Of a DNA stretch of 64,000 nucleotides, positions 18,616 to 28,536 are shown piece after piece (within the stretch, counting starts at the first letter, position 1; every line of letters begins with the position of its first letter). The stretch comes from Pseudomonas sp. Fl4BN1. Lineage in GTDB: Bacteria; Pseudomonadota; Gammaproteobacteria; Pseudomonadales; Pseudomonadaceae. Position numbers and translations under genes: made by a program. The notes under the pieces were generated by a model that saw only the letters and a program-made list of their open reading frames with translations, was not told the DNA's origin and did no database searches. The stretch covers positions 186,001 through 250,000 of the forward strand of contig NZ_JAAARM010000004.1 in NCBI RefSeq assembly GCF_009908285.1, read 5' to 3'.

Positions 18616-20028
18616 TCAGGCATAGTAATCGACGGCGCTGGAACCGATCACTGTCTGCACCGGAGCGGCCACTTCAGCCACGGCATGAGGCTGCTCGTCG
18701 TCGACTCCGTCCAGACGTCCACCACTGGTACTGGAACCACTGCCACGATTTTGCCCCTGCTGAGCCTGCTCCTGGCCCTGCCAGCCACGGGACTGATCGG
18801 AGACGTTGACGTCGACCTGCCCCAGGCCTTGCTGGCTGAACATGTCGCGCATGCGGTGCATCTGCCCCTCCAGGGCTTCGCGAACACCGGCATGGGCACT
18901 CATGAAGGTCACCTGGGTCTGCTGATCGGGGATCATGTGCACACGAATATCCAGACGCCCCAGTTCGGCTGGCTGCAACTGGATGTCCGCCGACTTGAGG
19001 TTGCTACTGGACAGGTACATGACCCGGTTGACCACCTCGTCGGTCCAGCCACTCTGATGCATGGCCAGAGGCTGGTTGACCGGCGTCGCGTTGGCGGTCT
19101 TGGGTGTCGCAGCCTGGGTCAGGGCCGCCAGACGATTGGCGAAATCATCCACACGAGTGTCGCTGGATGCCCCCTTGAGGTCTTTCAGGCCTTCGGCAAC
19201 CAGTCCCGTGAAAGCCTTCTCTCCACCCTGCTCGGTACTGTTCTTGCTGGTTTGCTGCTCGAGCATGCTCGCCATGCCATTGGCGAAGTTCTGCACCGAC
19301 GCCAGTTGGCCGTCACTATTGGCGCTCGCCGGAGCGGCCTTGGGCTGTGCCTGACTGGAAGCCGAGACATGTCCGCCCTGCTCCATGGCCAGGCGCACGG
19401 CTGGCATGGCATCCAATGGATCGGCCTCTGGGTCGAATTCTGCCTTGGCCGGATCGGCAACCGGCGCCACCACCGCAGCAGCGACCGGCGGCGGCACCAC
19501 CGCCGGAGCCGCTTCAACCTGAGGCGCCAGCGGCGTGGCGGGAGGCGCTTCGGTCGCCACTACAGGCGGCGGCGGCACTACTGACACCAGGCTTGAATCC
19601 AGCGGCGGCACGCTTGGTGGCGTATCGACTTGAGCGGTATCGACCGGCTTACTGTCATCACTGGCGGCGGCCTTGCTGTCGTTGCCCGAGGTTTTGCTGT
19701 CGCTGCTGGCGGGCTTGTCGGCAGGCAAGGTCTTGCCGCTATCGGCAACCACCGACTGCGGCGCGGCAGACTGATCGCTGCCGACATCCTTCTTCGAGCT
19801 GTAGTCGGCACTCTTGTCACGCCCCGGCTTGGGCGAATTGTCAGCGACGACCAGAGGCTTGCTCTGTGGTTTGTTCTGGGATTCTTTGGCGTAGAGCTGC
19901 GCAAAGCTGGAGGCCTTGTCATCAGGCTGGGCAGCGTTTGCCAGAGGGCTGACAGGGGCCGCTTGAGGCTTGGCCTGAACAGTGGCCTGAGCGGCGGCCT
20001 GAAGAAGCGAATTGGGGGTAACAGCCAT
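18616..20028 (-). CDS. fliK: Flagellar hook-length control protein FliK
   Basis: The 470-residue protein has a low-complexity, secreted ruler region (Ser/Asp/Lys/Pro/Ala-rich, to about residue 330) and a conserved C-terminal Flg_hook domain (PAELGRLDIRVHMIPDQQ to HRMRDMFSQQGLGQVDVNVS). It measures hook length and triggers the FlhB switch. The N-terminal region diverges quickly in this family, so identity rests on the C-terminus and context. It has its own sigma-54 type element upstream. Confidence 0.94.
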   Translation of the reverse strand: MAVTPNSLLQAAAQATVQAKPQAAPVSPLANAAQPDDKASSFAQLYAKESQNKPQSKPLVVADNSPKPGRDKSADYSSKKDVGSDQSAAPQSVVADSGKTLPADKPASSDSKTSGNDSKAAASDDSKPVDTAQVDTPPSVPPLDSSLVSVVPPPPVVATEAPPATPLAPQVEAAPAVVPPPVAAAVVAPVADPAKAEFDPEADPLDAMPAVRLAMEQGGHVSASSQAQPKAAPASANSDGQLASVQNFANGMASMLEQQTSKNSTEQGGEKAFTGLVAEGLKDLKGASSDTRVDDFANRLAALTQAATPKTANATPVNQPLAMHQSGWTDEVVNRVMYLSSSNLKSADIQLQPAELGRLDIRVHMIPDQQTQVTFMSAHAGVREALEGQMHRMRDMFSQQGLGQVDVNVSDQSRGWQGQEQAQQGQNRGSGSSTSGGRLDGVDDEQPHAVAEVAAPVQTVIGSSAVDYYA

Positions 20029-20079
20029 GGGACAGTCTCCGCTGCACTGGAATCATAGGTACAGTTGCGAGACTTGAAT

Positions 20080-20094
20080 GCAAGGGTTGAGCCA
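20080..20094 (-). promoter_or_regulatory. Candidate sigma-54 promoter of fliK
   Basis: The minus strand reads TGGCTCAACCCTTGC, matching TGGCAC-N5-TTGC with a single substitution at -24. It lies in the 98-base hptB-fliK gap, about 50 bases before the fliK ATG. Confidence 0.6.
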
Positions 20095-20126
20095 GTTTCA
20101 TCACACTGCGGATAAAAAGTTATTTC

Positions 20127-20471
20127 TCAGCAGTGAAAACGCTGCAGCTCTTGCTGACATAGACGCCGGACAATGGCGAACTCGCCATCGATCTCACCCA
20201 CCAACTGACGGACTCCGGTAGCGGCCGACTGCCCAGCCCGCAACTCCAGTTGATGACAGAGCTCAGCCAGGCGAATAGCGCCCATGTTGCTGCTACTGCC
20301 CTTGAGGCTATGAGCAGTGGCCACCAACTGGATCGCATCTTCGGACTTGCGCAACAGTTGCACTCGCTCCTCGGAATCGCAGACAAAGGTGTCCAGCAGG
20401 AGGGGGTACTCATCCTCCATAACTTCCTGCAGCGCATTGAGCACAGTGTGGTCCAGATGAATCTCAGCCAC
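20127..20471 (-). CDS. hptB: Histidine phosphotransfer protein HptB
   Basis: This 114-residue Hpt domain has its phosphoacceptor H54 in TAHSLKGSSSNMG. In P. aeruginosa HptB takes phosphate from hybrid sensor kinases and passes it to HsbR, linking surface sensing to RsmY and c-di-GMP output. The start is GTG 20471. It follows hsbR after 30 bases, and this adjacency is the main support for HptB over other Hpt proteins. Confidence 0.88.
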   Translation of the reverse strand: MAEIHLDHTVLNALQEVMEDEYPLLLDTFVCDSEERVQLLRKSEDAIQLVATAHSLKGSSSNMGAIRLAELCHQLELRAGQSAATGVRQLVGEIDGEFAIVRRLCQQELQRFHC

Positions 20472-20501
20472 TTGTTCACTCCTTGATCAAGAACAGACTA
20501 A

Positions 20502-22199
20502 TTATGCCATTGCCTCCCAAGAAAACTCCACGCAGACACTGCGCCCGTCGTCCGCCCACACCGCCTGCTGGCTCATTTGACGAATCAGGCTGACGCCGCG
20601 CCCCGACAAACGCCCCGCATCGTTGGGCCTTGCCAGGACTGCAGCGATGTCGAAACCCTCACCACTGTCCTCAACCCGAACCACCAGGCGCCCTCCGGCC
20701 TCCCGGGGCAGCACCTGCAGGTGGACCCGGACAAAACCTTCCTGAAGCTCCGCGAGCCTGGCGCTGCGCTCGCGATAATAGCGGGTGAAGCCCTCAGCAT
20801 CGCGCTTGAGCCGCGAGTCCAACTTGAGCACACCGTGCTCCAGCGCATTGGAATAAAGCTCGGCCAGCACACTGTAAAGCGCCCCGCTCTGAGACCTCAG
20901 GCCGTGCACCTCAAGCAGCAACTGCAACAGGTAGGGCAAGGGATTGAAGCGCTTGAGGGTCGCCGCACGAAACTCGAAGCTCACCGACCAGTCCAGCGGG
21001 CAGGATTGTCCGCTATCGGAATACACCAGGGTGGGCGGCGCCAGCCTCGGGAGCTCCGGCAACCCAACCTCGACCATGCTCACATCGTCCCGGGCACTGC
21101 CCCCAAAGTCCTTCAGGGCCTGCTGAACCTCCTCGAACAGGAGCCCTTGCTGGCGATTGGCGGCAAACACCTGCTGCAACCGCTGCACGCCAAACAGTTC
21201 ATCCTCGACGTTACAGGTGTCGATCACTCCATCAGAGAGCAGGAACACCCGATCCCCCAAAGCCATGGGAAACACTTCGGTAGCATCCTCGAAAGCCTCG
21301 GCACTCAAGACCCCGAGAGGCAAGTGGCGAGCCACCAATGGCGTTCTCGCAACACTGACCTGGCTGTACAAATAGCCCTCGGGCATCCCGCCATTCCACA
21401 CCTCCACCGCCCGCCGCTGATGACTCAGGCACAACAGCGTGGCGCAGCAGAACATGTCCACCGGCAGGATGCGCTTGAGCTTGGCATTCATCTCCCGGAG
21501 GATTTCCGGCAACCCATAACCCTTGGCGGTCATGGCGTAGAACACCTCGGCCAGGGGCATGGCGCCGACCGCGGCGGGCAGACCATGGCCGGTGAAGTCC
21601 CCCAGCAAGACATGCATGTCCCCTGCGGGGGTGTAGGCCGCCAGCAACAGATCACCATTGAACAGCGCGTAGGGCGATTGCAAATAGCGAATATTCGGCG
21701 CATTCAGGCAGCCGGAATGGGCAATTTTGTCGAATACAGCCTTGGCCACTCGCTGCTCATTGAGCAGATAGTCGTGGTGGCGAGTGATCTGGTCACGCTG
21801 GTGCAGAACAGTTTCCTGCAGACGCCGCAGACGATCCATGGCATTGATCTTGGCGGCCAGGATCACCGGGTTGTAGGGCTTGGCCAGGAAATCGTCACCA
21901 CCCGCCTCAAGACAGCGAGCCAGCGCCTCGCCCTCGCTCAGGGAGGTAAGGAAAATGATCGGTATCAGGGCTTCGCCCGCCAGCGCCTTGATTCGCCGTG
22001 CCGCCTCAAACCCGTCCATCACCGGCATCATCGCGTCCAGCAGCACAATGTGCGGACGCTGTTGCTGAAACAGTTCCAGCGCCTGCGCCCCATTGCTCGC
22101 CGCCAGCACCTGATGCCCCTGGCGCCGGATGATACTGGACAGCAGCAGGCGATCCGCCGCGCCATCTTCGGCAATCAGTACACACAGGGGCTCGGCCAT
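20502..22199 (-). CDS. hsbR: Response regulator / PP2C phosphatase / anti-sigma kinase HsbR
   Basis: A 565-residue three-domain protein: receiver (about 1-120, phosphoacceptor in VLLDAMMPVMDGF), PP2C/SpoIIE-type phosphatase (about 170-375, GDFTGHGLPAAVGA and LLSDGVIDTC), and a GHKL-type anti-sigma kinase domain (about 400-560, ELYSNALEHGVL, VEDSGEGFDI, GRGVSLI). It dephosphorylates or phosphorylates HsbA depending on its own phosphorylation by HptB, as known in P. aeruginosa. I start at ATG 22199; an upstream in-frame TTG overlaps the hsbA stop. Confidence 0.92.
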   Translation of the reverse strand: MAEPLCVLIAEDGAADRLLLSSIIRRQGHQVLAASNGAQALELFQQQRPHIVLLDAMMPVMDGFEAARRIKALAGEALIPIIFLTSLSEGEALARCLEAGGDDFLAKPYNPVILAAKINAMDRLRRLQETVLHQRDQITRHHDYLLNEQRVAKAVFDKIAHSGCLNAPNIRYLQSPYALFNGDLLLAAYTPAGDMHVLLGDFTGHGLPAAVGAMPLAEVFYAMTAKGYGLPEILREMNAKLKRILPVDMFCCATLLCLSHQRRAVEVWNGGMPEGYLYSQVSVARTPLVARHLPLGVLSAEAFEDATEVFPMALGDRVFLLSDGVIDTCNVEDELFGVQRLQQVFAANRQQGLLFEEVQQALKDFGGSARDDVSMVEVGLPELPRLAPPTLVYSDSGQSCPLDWSVSFEFRAATLKRFNPLPYLLQLLLEVHGLRSQSGALYSVLAELYSNALEHGVLKLDSRLKRDAEGFTRYYRERSARLAELQEGFVRVHLQVLPREAGGRLVVRVEDSGEGFDIAAVLARPNDAGRLSGRGVSLIRQMSQQAVWADDGRSVCVEFSWEAMA

Positions 22200-22213
22200 C
22201 GAGCGCGCACCAC

Positions 22214-22519
22214 TCAACTGATGTCGAAAAGCTTGTCGAAATTGGAGATGGCGAGAATCTTGCGCACATCCGAATTGCTGTTGATCACCCGCACATCGGC
22301 ACTGTCGCCTCCGGCGTGGTCACGCAACAAGAGCAACATGCCCAGGGCCGAACTGTCGAGGTAGGTGGCCTCCTTGAGGTCCACCACGATGGACTCCGGC
22401 GTCCTGTTGAGTCGCTCATAGGATTCACGAAATTCCTGGTGGCGTCCGAAATCAAAACGCCCCCTGATCGAGATCGTGAGTTTCTGTCCATCAGGGGATA
22501 TTTCTGTAACGACCGACAT
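22214..22519 (-). CDS. hsbA: STAS-domain anti-sigma factor antagonist HsbA
   Basis: The 101-residue single STAS domain carries the phosphorylatable serine in YLDSSALGMLLLL (S56/S57). In P. aeruginosa unphosphorylated HsbA binds the anti-sigma factor FlgM and frees FliA, while phosphorylated HsbA binds the diguanylate cyclase HsbD. It lies 87 bases after fliJ and 14 before hsbR. The context within a flagellar cluster strengthens the assignment. Confidence 0.9.
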   Translation of the reverse strand: MSVVTEISPDGQKLTISIRGRFDFGRHQEFRESYERLNRTPESIVVDLKEATYLDSSALGMLLLLRDHAGGDSADVRVINSNSDVRKILAISNFDKLFDIS

Positions 22520-22606
22520 GAGACTGCTTCCTTGTCATAGACGACGTCTAGAAGGTTTAGCACCCACTCGCCAGGCGGACAACCTGCAGCACAAAAATGA
22601 GCAGGG

Positions 22607-23056
22607 TCAATAAGGATCTTGACGGGGCAAACGCTGGGAAAGCTCATCCAGCAGCTTCTGCTCGCGCTTATCTTCTAACGCCCGAGCCTCATCGATATAA
22701 CGCTGCACCAGCTTGCGCAATCCGCCCACCCGCGCATACGCCTGCTGCCAAGCCTCCCGCGCGCGATCGAGGTTGTTCTGGTGCCAGGCCAGGCTTTGCC
22801 GCTGCTGGGCCACCGCGGTGTCTAGCTGGCTGAGGAAGTACTGGTAGTTCATCAGCCAATGGCCGCTGACGCCGAGCTTGCCGCGCTCGACCCATTGCTC
22901 CTGGTAGTCGCCGCGAAAACGCTCCAGGTCGCCCAGCTTGCTCTCGGCCACGCGCACTTGACCATGGAAGTACTCCAGGCGCTGGGCGGCAGTGCGCTCG
23001 GCATTTTCAGCCATGTCCACCACTGGCGCCAGACGCGCCGCACGGCTGTCGGCCAT
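22607..23056 (-). CDS. fliJ: Flagellar export chaperone/stalk protein FliJ
   Basis: A 149-residue highly charged, Gln/Arg-rich coiled-coil protein starting MADSRAARLAPVVDMAE. It forms the stalk inside the FliI hexamer and links it to FlhA. It begins six bases after fliI and ends the fliE-fliJ group. Confidence 0.93.
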   Translation of the reverse strand: MADSRAARLAPVVDMAENAERTAAQRLEYFHGQVRVAESKLGDLERFRGDYQEQWVERGKLGVSGHWLMNYQYFLSQLDTAVAQQRQSLAWHQNNLDRAREAWQQAYARVGGLRKLVQRYIDEARALEDKREQKLLDELSQRLPRQDPY

Positions 23057-23062
23057 TGCCCG

Positions 23063-24421
23063 TTACCCGCCCGTTGCCGGAGCGAAGAGCATCTCCAGAT
23101 GGGTCTGGCTATGGCCAAGACTGACGTTGTCATTCAGCCCCTGACGCAGGTAGGCCACCATCGCCGGCTGCAAGGAGATCGCGGTGTCGGTATCGCGGTC
23201 GCCCCCAGGCACGTAGGCACCGACGCTGATCAGGTCGCGAGCTTGCTGATAACGCGACCACAGCTGCTTGAAGTACTGGGCGCGAGCCATGTTGTCGGGG
23301 CTGATCACCGCCGGCATGACCCGACTGATGGAGGCCTCGATGTCGATCGCCGGGTAGTGCCCCTCTTCCGCCAGACGCCGGGACAGTACGATGTGTCCGT
23401 CGAGCACGCCTCGGGCAGAGTCGGCAATCGGATCCTGCTGGTCATCGCCCTCGGAGAGCACGGTATAGAACGCCGTGATCGAACCACCGCCAGCCTCGGC
23501 ATTACCGGCGCGCTCCACCAGCTTGGGCAGCTTGGCGAACACTGAAGGCGGATAACCCTTAGTGGCCGGCGGCTCGCCGATGGCCAGGGCGATTTCCCGC
23601 TGGGCCTGGGCGAAACGGGTCAGAGAATCCATCAGCAACAGGACGTTCTTGCCCTTGTCGCGAAAATATTCAGCGATGCGCGTGCAGTACATGGCCGCGC
23701 GCAAACGCATCAGCGGCGCATCATCCGCTGGCGAAGCCACCACTACCGAACGCTTAAGGCCTTCTTCACCCAGGATGTGCTCGATGAACTCCTTGACCTC
23801 ACGACCCCGCTCGCCGATAAGGCCGACCACGATGATGTCGGCCTCGGTGAAGCGGGTCATCATGCCCAGGAGCACACTCTTACCCACGCCGGTACCGGCG
23901 AACAGGCCCAACCGCTGGCCGCGACCCACCGTCAATAAACCGTTGATGCTGCGGATTCCCACATCCAGCGGCTGGCTGATCGGGTCACGCTTGAGAGGGT
24001 TGATGGTGGGGCCGTCCATCGGCACCCAGTCCTCGGCGCGCATGCCGCCCTTGCCATCCAGCGCCCGTCCGGCGCCGTCCAGCACTCGCCCGAGCATGCT
24101 CATGCCCATGGGCAAGCGCCCGGTGTCGGCCAGAGGTACCACACGGGCACCCGGAGCGATCCCGGCGACGCTGCCCACCGGCATCAGGAATACCTTGCCG
24201 CCGGAGAAGCCCATGACCTCCGCTTCAACCTTGACCGGGTGATAACTGTCATCGTTGATCACCAGGCAACGGGTGCCCATGGCCGCACGCAAGCCCTCGG
24301 CTTCCAGGGTCAGGCCAACCATGCGCAGCAAGCGCCCTTCAAGAATCGGCTGACCCGGCAGCTTGATCGCTTCGGCGTAACCGCCGAGGCGCTTGCCGAA
24401 GCTGGTGCGTTCAAGGCGCAT
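23063..24421 (-). CDS. fliI: Flagellum-specific ATPase FliI
   Basis: The 452-residue F1-type export ATPase has Walker [10 protein letters not shown], Walker [15 protein letters not shown] and the family loop [18 protein letters not shown]. It energises substrate unloading at the export gate. I start at ATG 24421 ([14 protein letters not shown]), which overlaps fliH by 11 bases; the longer frame extends into fliH without family character. Confidence 0.96.
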   Translation of the reverse strand: MRLERTSFGKRLGGYAEAIKLPGQPILEGRLLRMVGLTLEAEGLRAAMGTRCLVINDDSYHPVKVEAEVMGFSGGKVFLMPVGSVAGIAPGARVVPLADTGRLPMGMSMLGRVLDGAGRALDGKGGMRAEDWVPMDGPTINPLKRDPISQPLDVGIRSINGLLTVGRGQRLGLFAGTGVGKSVLLGMMTRFTEADIIVVGLIGERGREVKEFIEHILGEEGLKRSVVVASPADDAPLMRLRAAMYCTRIAEYFRDKGKNVLLLMDSLTRFAQAQREIALAIGEPPATKGYPPSVFAKLPKLVERAGNAEAGGGSITAFYTVLSEGDDQQDPIADSARGVLDGHIVLSRRLAEEGHYPAIDIEASISRVMPAVISPDNMARAQYFKQLWSRYQQARDLISVGAYVPGGDRDTDTAISLQPAMVAYLRQGLNDNVSLGHSQTHLEMLFAPATGG

Positions 24422-25256
24422 CGAAGTGATCCACAGGCGCGTGCGTTGCAGCCTCCTCGATGGCGTTGGTGCTGGCGTCATCCGGCGCCGGCACTATCGG
24501 CGTCCGCGGGCCGAGGTCCAGGCTCAAGTCTGTGGCGGCCGGGTGCAGCGACTGCTCGTGCATCTGGTCGAACAGTTGGTCCATGGCCTGGGTGATCCGG
24601 GTTTCAACACTGGCATCAATCCGGCTGTGCTCGGTCTCGACCCGGCAACCACCGGGCAGCAGCGCCTCGTCCTCGACGATACGCCAGCTTTCCTCATGCC
24701 GGTCACGCAGGCTTTTGACCTGCTCGAAATCCTGCGGATTGACGTACAGACGCACATTGCCGACGCCCAAGGGCAACAGCTTGAGCGCTTCACGCATGAC
24801 GTGCTCGATCTGGCTAGAGTCCATGGCCAGCTCACGCTGGATCACTTCGCGAGCGATGTGCTTCACCAACTCCACCAGAGACTTTTCAATCTGTGTGTCT
24901 TGCTCGGCGATAGGCTCGAACAGGTTGCTCATCAGCAACTCAAGCGTCTGCAGCTTGGCCCTCAGGGCAACCTCGGCTTCCTGACGGACCTTGAGCGTGG
25001 CGCTGTGGAAGCCTTCCTTCTCACCGGTGGCGAAACCTTCGTTATAGGCTTCCTGGCGAATGCTCTCGAGCTCTTCAAGGGTCAGTGGCTGGACTTCGTC
25101 CAGCGGCACTTCCTCGATTTCTTCCGGCACCTCTTCAGGTTCCGGCTCGGGCTCGGGCGGCTCGGGATCGAAACTGGGCAGAGCCCAGACGTCAAAATCC
25201 TCGACGTCCCGAGCGCGAATCACTTCGCTTTGGGACTCATCACTGCTGGACGACAT
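24411..25256 (-). CDS. fliH: Flagellar assembly protein FliH
   Basis: The 281-residue FliI regulator has an acidic, Glu/Pro-rich N-terminal segment (residues about 28-60), a helical middle and a C-terminal domain (about 110-240) resembling the V-/F-type ATPase peripheral stalk. Its Trp-containing N-terminus (DVWALPSF) is likely to contact FlhA or the C-ring. It lies nine bases after fliG. Confidence 0.94.
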   Translation of the reverse strand: MSSSSDESQSEVIRARDVEDFDVWALPSFDPEPPEPEPEPEEVPEEIEEVPLDEVQPLTLEELESIRQEAYNEGFATGEKEGFHSATLKVRQEAEVALRAKLQTLELLMSNLFEPIAEQDTQIEKSLVELVKHIAREVIQRELAMDSSQIEHVMREALKLLPLGVGNVRLYVNPQDFEQVKSLRDRHEESWRIVEDEALLPGGCRVETEHSRIDASVETRITQAMDQLFDQMHEQSLHPAATDLSLDLGPRTPIVPAPDDASTNAIEEAATHAPVDHFDAP

Positions 25257-25265
25257 AAAGCGACC

Positions 25266-26285
25266 TTAGATCATTTCTTCGCCGCCCTTCCCGCCGAGAA
25301 CGATTTCTCCGGCTTCGGCCATACGGCGGGCAATAGTGAGGATTTCCTTCTGCGCGGTCTCCACGTCGCTGACGCGAACCGGGCCCTTGGCTTCCAGGTC
25401 GTCGCGCAGCAGCTCTGCCGCACGCTTGGACATGTTCTTGAAGATCTTTTCCTTGACCCCTTCGTCCGAACCCTTGAGGGCCAGCACCAGCACATCGGAA
25501 GACACTTCGCGCAGCAACGCCTGGATGCCGCGGTCGTCGACATCGGCCAGGTTGTTGAAGACGAACATCAGGTCTTCGATCTGACCGGACAGGTCTTCGT
25601 CGACCTCGCGGATCGAATCCATCAACTGGCCTTCGATCGAGCTGTCGAGGAAGTTCATGATGTCGGCTGCGCGCTTGATGCCGCCCAGAGTGGTACGTGA
25701 AGCGTTGGAGTTGCCGGAGAACTGCTTCTCGAGAATCTGGTTCAGCTCTTTCAAGGCTGCCGGCTGCACGGTATTGAGCGAGGAAACCCGCAGAATGATG
25801 TCCAGGCGCGCCTTGTGGTCGAAGTTACCCAGCACTTCGCCCGCTTGATCCGGGTCGAGGTAAGCCACCACGATAGCCTGGATCTGCGGGTGCTCGTAAC
25901 GGATCACGTCGGCCACGGCCCGCGGTTCCATCCACTTAAGGCTGTCCAGGCCGCTGGTGTTGCCACCCAAGAGAATGCGGTCAATCAGGCCGTTGGCCTT
26001 GTCTTCGCCCAGGGCCTGGGTGAGCATTTTGCGTACATAGTCGTCAGAACCGACGCCGAGGCTGGTCTGATCACCGACGATGTCGACGAACTCACTCATC
26101 ACCTGCTCGACCTGCTCACGGTGCACGTTGCCCATCTGCGCCATGGCCACACCCACACGCTGGACCTCTTTGGGCCCCATGTGGCGCAGCACTTGCGCGG
26201 CATCGGTGGACCCCAGGGACAGCAGCAGGATCGCTGCTTTGTCGACCCGGGTCAGTTTGGCGGTAGCGGCTCGGTTATCACTCAT
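25266..26285 (-). CDS. fliG: Flagellar motor switch protein FliG
   Basis: The 339-residue rotor protein has FliG N, middle and C domains. The middle EHPQ motif appears as RYEHPQIQAIVVAYL, and the C-terminal torque helix includes DVLVLALKGSDEGVKEKIFKNMSKRAAELLRDDLE in part. It interacts with MotA/MotC and FliF. Its ATG overlaps the last eight bases of fliF, so translation is coupled. Confidence 0.97.
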   Translation of the reverse strand: MSDNRAATAKLTRVDKAAILLLSLGSTDAAQVLRHMGPKEVQRVGVAMAQMGNVHREQVEQVMSEFVDIVGDQTSLGVGSDDYVRKMLTQALGEDKANGLIDRILLGGNTSGLDSLKWMEPRAVADVIRYEHPQIQAIVVAYLDPDQAGEVLGNFDHKARLDIILRVSSLNTVQPAALKELNQILEKQFSGNSNASRTTLGGIKRAADIMNFLDSSIEGQLMDSIREVDEDLSGQIEDLMFVFNNLADVDDRGIQALLREVSSDVLVLALKGSDEGVKEKIFKNMSKRAAELLRDDLEAKGPVRVSDVETAQKEILTIARRMAEAGEIVLGGKGGEEMI

Positions 26286-28065
26286 CTGCGTTAATCCACT
26301 CTTTCACGACCTGAGCCACACGACCCGGGTCTTCAGCCACCAGACTCTTGATTGCGTTCAATTGAGCGTCATAACCCTCGCTCGGGCTTGGCAGCAGAAT
26401 GCTTTGCGGGCCACCGAGACTGACTCGATCGTTGGACAGCTCACCATCCAGCCCACCCATGCCACCCAACTCGACATCACTGCCCAGGCCGGCCAATTGC
26501 TTGTCCTTGCCACCGCCAGTGATGTTGTTGAGCACCGGACGCAGCACGCCGAATACCAGCACCAGGATAAACAACACCCCGAGAACCTGCTTGACGATGT
26601 CCCAGAACCAAGGCTGCGAGTAGAACGGAATATCGGCGACCACTTCTCCACGCTCGGCAGAGAATGGCACGTTGATCACACTGACGCTGTCGCCGCGGCT
26701 GGCATCAAAGCCCACGGCGTCCTGCACCAGACGGGTGAAGCGCGCCAATTCGTCGGCACTCCAGGGAGCACGACTGGTTTCGCCGTTGGCCGGGTTGACC
26801 TTGACCTGATCGTCGACCACCACGGCTACCGACAGGCGATTCACACGCCCCTGTTGCTGCCGGGTATGGCTGATGGAGCGATCAAGCTCGAAGTTCTTGG
26901 TGGATTGCTGACGCTTGTCCGCCGGGTATGGCGCCAACATCGGCTGACCGGTGGCCGGATCCATGATCTGTTGACCGTTGGCATCCAGCAGTGGCTGCCC
27001 CGGTTGCACCATGCCGGCGGCGGCAGTAGCACCACCCGTGGTTTGCGGCGCGGACGCCGGCGACGGCGGCTGGTTGCTCAGAGCACCCGGCACGCCTTGC
27101 GGGCCGTTGCTGCTGGAGCGCTGTTCGTTGACCGACTGCTCGCTACGTAAGGCAGGCTGATCAGGGTTGAACTGCTCAGAGGTGGACTCCACCGCACTGA
27201 AATCGACATCTGCCGAGACTTCAGCCTTGTAGCGGTCGTTGCCCAGCACCGGCTGCAGGATATTGTGCACCCGCTGGGTCAGCATGCCTTCCAGGCGACG
27301 GCTGTAGTCGAACTGCTTGCCGGCCATGGTCAAGGCAGAGTTCTCTGCCTGATCGGAAAGCAAGTTGCCTTTCTGGTCGACTACGGTCACCTGGGACTTG
27401 CTCAGCTCAGGAACGCTGGTAGCCACCAGATTGATGATAGCCATGACCTGCCCCGGTTCCAGGGAGCGACCGGAGTACAGTTCCACCAGCACCGAAGCGC
27501 TGGGCTTGCGTTCGTCACGGACGAACACCGAGCTTTTCGGAATTGCCAGGTGCACCCGGGCACCCTTGACGTTGTTCAGGCTGGAAATAGTCCGTGCCAG
27601 TTCGCCTTCCAGGCCGCGACGGTAACGGGTCGCCTCCATGAACTGGCTGGTGCCCAGGCCTTGTTCTTTATCAAGAATCTCGAAACCGACGTTGCCGTCA
27701 CCCGGCGCTACACCGGCGGCCGCCAGCTTCAGGCGGGCACGGGACACATCATCGGCCTTGACCAGCAAGGCACCGGAGTTGGGCTCGACGGTGTAAGGAA
27801 TGTCGGCAGCGGCCAGAGTTTCCATGACCTGCTTGGCATCCATCCCGGCCAGGCTGCCGTACAGCGGCCGGTAGTCGGGCTGCTGGGACCACAGCACCAC
27901 GGCAAAGCCAATCGCCACGCTGGCGGCCAGCCCCACCAACAGGCCGACCTGACGCAGCATGGTCATCTGGGACAGGTTTTCCAGGAAGGACAAACCGAAT
28001 AGCGGCGGTTTACCGTCTATCGGGGTGGCCTTGGCCGGTACGTTATCGGCGACTGCTTCTGCCAT
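26278..28065 (-). CDS. fliF: Flagellar MS-ring protein FliF
   Basis: The 595-residue protein has two membrane segments (about 37-58 and 480-500), periplasmic ring-building motifs, the conserved ARVHLAIPKSSVFVRD segment, a proline/glutamine-rich region (about 330-390) and a C-terminal FliG-binding tail. It builds the MS-ring that nucleates assembly. It follows fliE after 15 bases. Confidence 0.97.
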   Translation of the reverse strand: MAEAVADNVPAKATPIDGKPPLFGLSFLENLSQMTMLRQVGLLVGLAASVAIGFAVVLWSQQPDYRPLYGSLAGMDAKQVMETLAAADIPYTVEPNSGALLVKADDVSRARLKLAAAGVAPGDGNVGFEILDKEQGLGTSQFMEATRYRRGLEGELARTISSLNNVKGARVHLAIPKSSVFVRDERKPSASVLVELYSGRSLEPGQVMAIINLVATSVPELSKSQVTVVDQKGNLLSDQAENSALTMAGKQFDYSRRLEGMLTQRVHNILQPVLGNDRYKAEVSADVDFSAVESTSEQFNPDQPALRSEQSVNEQRSSSNGPQGVPGALSNQPPSPASAPQTTGGATAAAGMVQPGQPLLDANGQQIMDPATGQPMLAPYPADKRQQSTKNFELDRSISHTRQQQGRVNRLSVAVVVDDQVKVNPANGETSRAPWSADELARFTRLVQDAVGFDASRGDSVSVINVPFSAERGEVVADIPFYSQPWFWDIVKQVLGVLFILVLVFGVLRPVLNNITGGGKDKQLAGLGSDVELGGMGGLDGELSNDRVSLGGPQSILLPSPSEGYDAQLNAIKSLVAEDPGRVAQVVKEWINADE

Positions 28066-28080
28066 GACTCAATCTCGTCC

Positions 28081-28407
28081 TTAAACCGGCATCTGCATGA
28101 TGTCTTGATACGCTTGAACCAGCTTGTTGCGCACCTGGGTCAAGGCTTGAAAAGACACGCTGGCCTTTTGCGAGGAAATCATCACGTCCGTCAGGTCGAC
28201 ACCGCTCTTGCCAATCTCGAAGGCACTGGACAGCTGATTGGACGCCTGCTGAGTATCGCTAACCTTGTTCACGGCCTGGCCAAGCATGTCAGCGAAGCTG
28301 CTGCCGCTGACTTCTGCCACTGCGGCGGTTTTAGGCTGCGACATGGCGTCCATTTGCATGGCCCGCATATCCAGCATCAACCGATTAAATTCAACACCTT
28401 GGCTCAT
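28081..28407 (-). CDS. fliE: Flagellar hook-basal body protein FliE
   Basis: This 108-residue rod-MS ring junction protein has the conserved FliE C-terminus ([20 protein letters not shown] and [16 protein letters not shown]). It is first gene of fliEFGHIJ and lies downstream of a perfect sigma-54 type element. Confidence 0.96.
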   Translation of the reverse strand: MSQGVEFNRLMLDMRAMQMDAMSQPKTAAVAEVSGSSFADMLGQAVNKVSDTQQASNQLSSAFEIGKSGVDLTDVMISSQKASVSFQALTQVRNKLVQAYQDIMQMPV

Positions 28408-28469
28408 GGTCTACTCTCTCTGACGACCCGCAATTTTTTGACACTCACCGTGCGGTTAGTGAGGTGTTA

Positions 28470-28484
28470 GCAACAACGGTGCCA
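28470..28484 (-). promoter_or_regulatory. Sigma-54 promoter of fliEFGHIJ
   Basis: The minus strand reads TGGCACCGTTGTTGC, a perfect TGGCAC-N5-TTGC element about 63 bases before the fliE ATG. FleR/RpoN control of fliE is known in P. aeruginosa. Confidence 0.85.
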
Positions 28485-28503
28485 GCTCCATGGCCCAACC
28501 CGA

Positions 28504-28523
28504 CAAAAGCCCGTTCCGGGCTT
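28504..28523 (-). terminator. Rho-independent terminator after fleR
   Basis: The minus strand has AAGCCCG-GAA-CGGGCTTTTG, a 7-bp GC-rich stem with a three-base loop and a short T-run, 14 bases after the fleR stop. Confidence 0.75.
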
Positions 28524-28536
28524 CCGAGATCATTCC

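Noticed and set aside
20577..22364. 595-codon plus-strand frame
   Set aside because: Antisense to hsbR, which has clear domains and intact catalytic motifs.
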